Below, piece after piece: positions 13,857 to 15,704 of a DNA stretch of 15,704 nt. Below the pieces are notes generated by a model. The model saw only the letters and a program-made list of their open reading frames with translations, ran no database searches and was not told the DNA's origin. Each line of letters opens with the position of its first letter. Positions within the stretch are counted from its first letter, which is position 1. This DNA comes from GCA-003244245 sp050699655. Its GTDB lineage: Bacteria; Actinomycetota; Actinomycetes; Mycobacteriales; Pseudonocardiaceae. The stretch lies in contig JBOHFJ010000081.1 in the NCBI GenBank assembly GCA_050699655.1, positions 1 to 15,704 on the forward strand, read 5' to 3'. The translations under genes and the position numbers were made by a program.

Positions 13857-15326
13857 GTGACTGATGTCGTCCCGTTCGGGTTGGTCATTGCGGTCATTGG
13901 CGTGGCTGGGTTGCTGGCGGTGTTGTCCAACCAGGTCAGCGACCGGCTCCGGGTGCCGGCTCCGGTGATCTTCTTGATGGCCGCTGCGGCCGCCTCAGAT
14001 CTTGTCCCGGTACTGGGCCGGGTGCCGGTGGTGACCGTGCAGCGGGTGGTCACCGTGATGTTGATCCTGTTGCTGTTCGACGGTGGTATGCACATCGGGT
14101 GGCGCCGGTTCCGCGCGGCTGGTGGCCCAGTGCTGTGGATCGGTGTGGTCGGCACCGTGGTCACAGCGGCGGGAGTGGCGGTGCTGGCTCATCTGGTGTT
14201 CAGGTTGGACTGGCGGGCTGGGCTGCTGCTGGGGGTCGCGCTGGCTCCTACCGACCCGGCGGTGGTGTTCTCGGTGCTGGGTCGCCGGGAGATCTCCGGC
14301 CGATCGGGCACCCTGTTGGAAGGCGAGTCCGGGGTCAATGACCCGGTCGGTATCGCCGCGATGGCCGCGCTGCTTGCCGCGGGAACCGCAGGCGGTTGGC
14401 AGGCGGTGGGTGCCGGGGTGGGCGAGTTCGTTGTGGAGATGGTGGTCGGTGCCGTGGTCGGTGTTGCCGGTGGGTACGCGTTGTCGGTGGCGATGCGCCG
14501 GTTAACGCTGCCCAGTGGGGCGTTGTATCCGCTGCGGACCCTCTTGGGTGCGGCGGCGATCTACGGACTGGCCACCCTGGTGCATGGTTCGGGGTTTCTG
14601 GCCGTGTTCGTCGCCGGGATCCTCGTCGGGGATCTCCGCGCCCCGTACAAGGCCGAGATCGAACGGTTCCATTCGTCGTTGGCCAGCTTGGCGGAGATCG
14701 TCGCGTTCGCGATACTCGGCCTGAGTGTGTCCCTGACAGGATTAGCTCAGGGCACTGTGTGGCCGGTGGGCCTGGGGTTGGCCGTACTGCTGGCCCTCGT
14801 GGTGCGCCCTGTCCTGGTCGGGCTTTTACTGTTTTCGGTGAACATAAGCAACGGTGAGCGGCTGTTCGTGATGTGGTCCGGGCTCAAAGGTGCGGTGCCG
14901 ATCCTGCTGGGGACCTACATCCTGTCCGCCGGGGTGCCCGGCGCCGATCGGCTCTACCAGATCGTGGTCGTCGTGGTGGTGTTCTCGGTCCTCGTGCAGG
15001 GCGGCCTGGTGCCCACCGTGGCCCACCGCACCGGAGTACCCATGCGGGTCCTGGAACCCGAACCCTGGGCGTTGGGGATACGTTTCCGCGACGAACCCAC
15101 CGCCCTGCGCCGCTACAACATCACCGCGGGAGCTCCCGCGGACGGCTGCACCATCGCCGAACTCGCCATGGGCGAGGACGCCTGGATCAGCATGATCAAC
15201 CGCAACGGTGCCCTGGTACCCGTCTGTAGAGACACTGTCTTGCAGGCCGGCGACGAGGTGCTCCTGCTGGCCGACCCGGACACCGGCACCGACCCGCAAC
15301 CCCTGTTCACTCCGCGACATCCGTAG
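13857..15326 (+). CDS. CPA1 family cation/proton antiporter with C-terminal TrkA-C domain (NhaP2-like)
   Basis: This 489-residue membrane protein has about twelve hydrophobic segments, an exchanger core with LAPTDPAVVF (129-138) and LLEGESGVNDPVGIA (153-167), and WSGLKGAVPILLGTY (340-354), all signatures of the Na+/H+ or K+/H+ exchanger family (PF00999). After the last helix (about 368-385) residues 400-475 form a cytoplasmic TrkA-C/RCK-C domain (LRRYNITAGAPADGCTIAEL, ending DTVLQAGDEVLLLADPD), which usually binds a nucleotide second messenger or other ligand and gates transport. The length fits NhaP2-type potassium/proton antiporters. The GTG at 13857 was chosen over GTG 13839 because TGGGGG lies six bases before it. 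The ion is inferred, not seen. It is divergent from DUF389, and no partner gene follows. Confidence 0.88.
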   Translation: MTDVVPFGLVIAVIGVAGLLAVLSNQVSDRLRVPAPVIFLMAAAAASDLVPVLGRVPVVTVQRVVTVMLILLLFDGGMHIGWRRFRAAGGPVLWIGVVGTVVTAAGVAVLAHLVFRLDWRAGLLLGVALAPTDPAVVFSVLGRREISGRSGTLLEGESGVNDPVGIAAMAALLAAGTAGGWQAVGAGVGEFVVEMVVGAVVGVAGGYALSVAMRRLTLPSGALYPLRTLLGAAAIYGLATLVHGSGFLAVFVAGILVGDLRAPYKAEIERFHSSLASLAEIVAFAILGLSVSLTGLAQGTVWPVGLGLAVLLALVVRPVLVGLLLFSVNISNGERLFVMWSGLKGAVPILLGTYILSAGVPGADRLYQIVVVVVVFSVLVQGGLVPTVAHRTGVPMRVLEPEPWALGIRFRDEPTALRRYNITAGAPADGCTIAELAMGEDAWISMINRNGALVPVCRDTVLQAGDEVLLLADPDTGTDPQPLFTPRHP

Positions 15327-15398
15327 GCTGCGCGCACAGACCCGGTTACCCTGCCGCGCCCGATCGAGCCGTACCTCACCGACTCCCGCAGCTCATCC

Positions 15399-15412
15399 CG
15401 GAGAATTCTCCG
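15399..15412. promoter_or_regulatory. 14-bp perfect palindrome CGGAGAATTCTCCG
   Basis: A perfect palindrome with no spacer in the non-coding stretch after the antiporter gene, just before the integrase scrap. It could be a dimeric regulator site. There is no gene immediately behind it on either strand, so it may be a relic. Confidence 0.3.
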
Positions 15413-15432
15413 CGCAACGATGAGTGGATTGA

Positions 15433-15522
15433 CCCGGCTGCGGCGTGGGTGCGCCGACTGTCGCCAAGGCCTACCGGATGGTGCACGCCATGTTCACCGG
15501 AGAGAATCACAGGCTGACGTGA
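15433..15522 (+). pseudogene. Tyrosine integrase fragment beside a tRNA gene
   Basis: A short open stretch reads GVGAPTVAKAYRMVHAMF and then a stop. The T-V-A-K-A-Y-R-(L/M)-(L/V)-x-A pattern is typical of the SAM-like DNA-binding domain of phage and ICE tyrosine integrases, just before the catalytic domain. The frame has an in-frame stop just upstream and ends after TGENHRLT, so only a scrap of roughly 20-29 residues remains. It lies 60 bases from the 3' end of a tRNA-Ala gene, a common integration target. Identification rests on this one short motif. Confidence 0.5.
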
Positions 15523-15524
15523 AC

Positions 15525-15561
15525 GGCCCAGGAAAGCGAGACTACCCCGCTGACCTGGGCC
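15525..15561 (-). terminator. Hairpin terminator downstream of tRNA-Ala
   Basis: GGCCCAGG (15525-15532) pairs with CCTGGGCC (15554-15561), and an inner AGCG/CGCT stem (15535-15538 with 15548-15551) extends it. It lies 21 bases beyond the tRNA 3' end on the minus strand, the expected place for its terminator. Confidence 0.6.
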
Positions 15562-15581
15562 TCAGTGTCTCGGTAGCTTCG

Positions 15582-15654
15582 TGGAGACGAAGGGACTTGA
15601 ACCCTCAACCCCCGCCGTGCAAAGGCGGTGCTCTGCCAGTTGAGCTACGTCCCC
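15582..15654 (-). tRNA. tRNA-Ala (anticodon TGC)
   Basis: Read on the minus strand this folds as a complete 73-nt cloverleaf. The acceptor stem is GGGGACG with CGTCTCC and includes the G3:U70 wobble that identifies alanine tRNAs. The D stem is GCTC/GAGC, the anticodon stem is CCGCC/GGCGG with the 7-nt loop TTTGCAC (anticodon TGC), the variable loop is five bases, and the T loop is TTCAAGT. The discriminator is A (15582). CCA is not encoded and must be added after transcription. Confidence 0.97.
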
Positions 15655-15659
15655 CGGCT

Positions 15660-15682
15660 CTGGGCGCGGCAAGCGCGCCCAG
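15660..15682. terminator. Strong hairpin just upstream of the tRNA 5' end
   Basis: CTGGGCGCG (15660-15668) and CGCGCCCAG (15674-15682) form a perfect 9-bp stem with a 5-nt loop, six bases from the tRNA's first base. It could terminate a gene to the right of the window or, being this close, belong to the tRNA precursor. The strand is undetermined. Confidence 0.5.
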
Positions 15683-15704
15683 GCAACGAGTGGCGAGTCA
15701 GGCG

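Noticed and set aside
15582..15601. Possible attachment-site duplication of the tRNA 3' end
   Set aside because: No second copy of these 20 bases was found elsewhere in the window.
1..15704. CRISPR arrays, rRNA genes, intact insertion sequences
   Set aside because: I found no regularly spaced repeats, rRNA sequence or transposase with inverted repeats.

Overview
The window is high-GC, non-phage bacterial DNA. Many genes start with GTG, there is little intergenic space, and the tRNA gene does not encode its CCA end. The protein families (a DUF6131 small membrane protein, a putative glycolipid-binding protein, a GAF/PAS/SpoIIE phosphatase) point to an actinomycete. A Pseudonocardiales-like relative is my guess, not something the sequence proves.

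Layout. (1) 1-1475: the 5' part of a minus-strand glycolipid-binding-family gene, an unrecognised 63-aa ORF with a good ribosome binding site, and a minus-strand GNAT acetyltransferase. (2) 1550-3258: a minus-strand two-gene operon (UPF0104/LPG-synthase-TM flippase-like membrane protein, then a lipoprotein) joined by an ATGA overlap. The lipoprotein seems to carry a pair of compensating frameshifts in its linker. (3) 3413-3568: a 51-aa DUF6131 membrane protein missed by simple ORF length cut-offs, followed by a hairpin terminator. (4) 3694-8185: an accessory, defence-like segment. It holds a decayed PHP-ATPase gene with its middle deleted, overlapped by a Schlafen-AlbA_2/HATPase gene with one frameshift; a small Gly/Ser-rich leader-peptide-like gene ending in a WWFFFGDY patch; and an apparently intact DNA methyltransferase and PD-(D/E)XK endonuclease pair. 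Sampled lines of the last pair are near 52% GC, against 77% in a sampled line of the neighbouring phosphatase gene, which suggests recent acquisition. (5) 8203-10338: a minus-strand GAF-PAS-GAF-SpoIIE phosphatase. (6) 10396-10884: a gene graveyard with MFS transporter fragments and a DUF952-like C-terminus. (7) 10936-11973: a MetE/UROD-like protein. (8) 12031-13678: a DUF389 membrane protein preceded by a small overlapping ORF. (9) 13857-15326: a CPA1-type cation/proton antiporter with a TrkA-C domain. (10) 15433-15704: a tyrosine-integrase scrap beside a minus-strand tRNA-Ala(TGC), with hairpins on both sides.

How the genes work together. The only clear functional unit in the accessory segment is the restriction-modification pair. 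The PHP-ATPase/AlbA pair looks like a second NTPase-based defence module that was lost. Together with the pseudogene cluster and the integrase scrap beside a tRNA, this describes a region of repeated gene gain and loss between core membrane-transport and signalling genes. I found no CRISPR array, rRNA or intact insertion sequence. No intact new system can be proven. The best candidates for novelty are the AlbA/PHP-ATPase module, the leader-like peptide at 5751 and the methyltransferase/endonuclease pair with its divergent catalytic motif.
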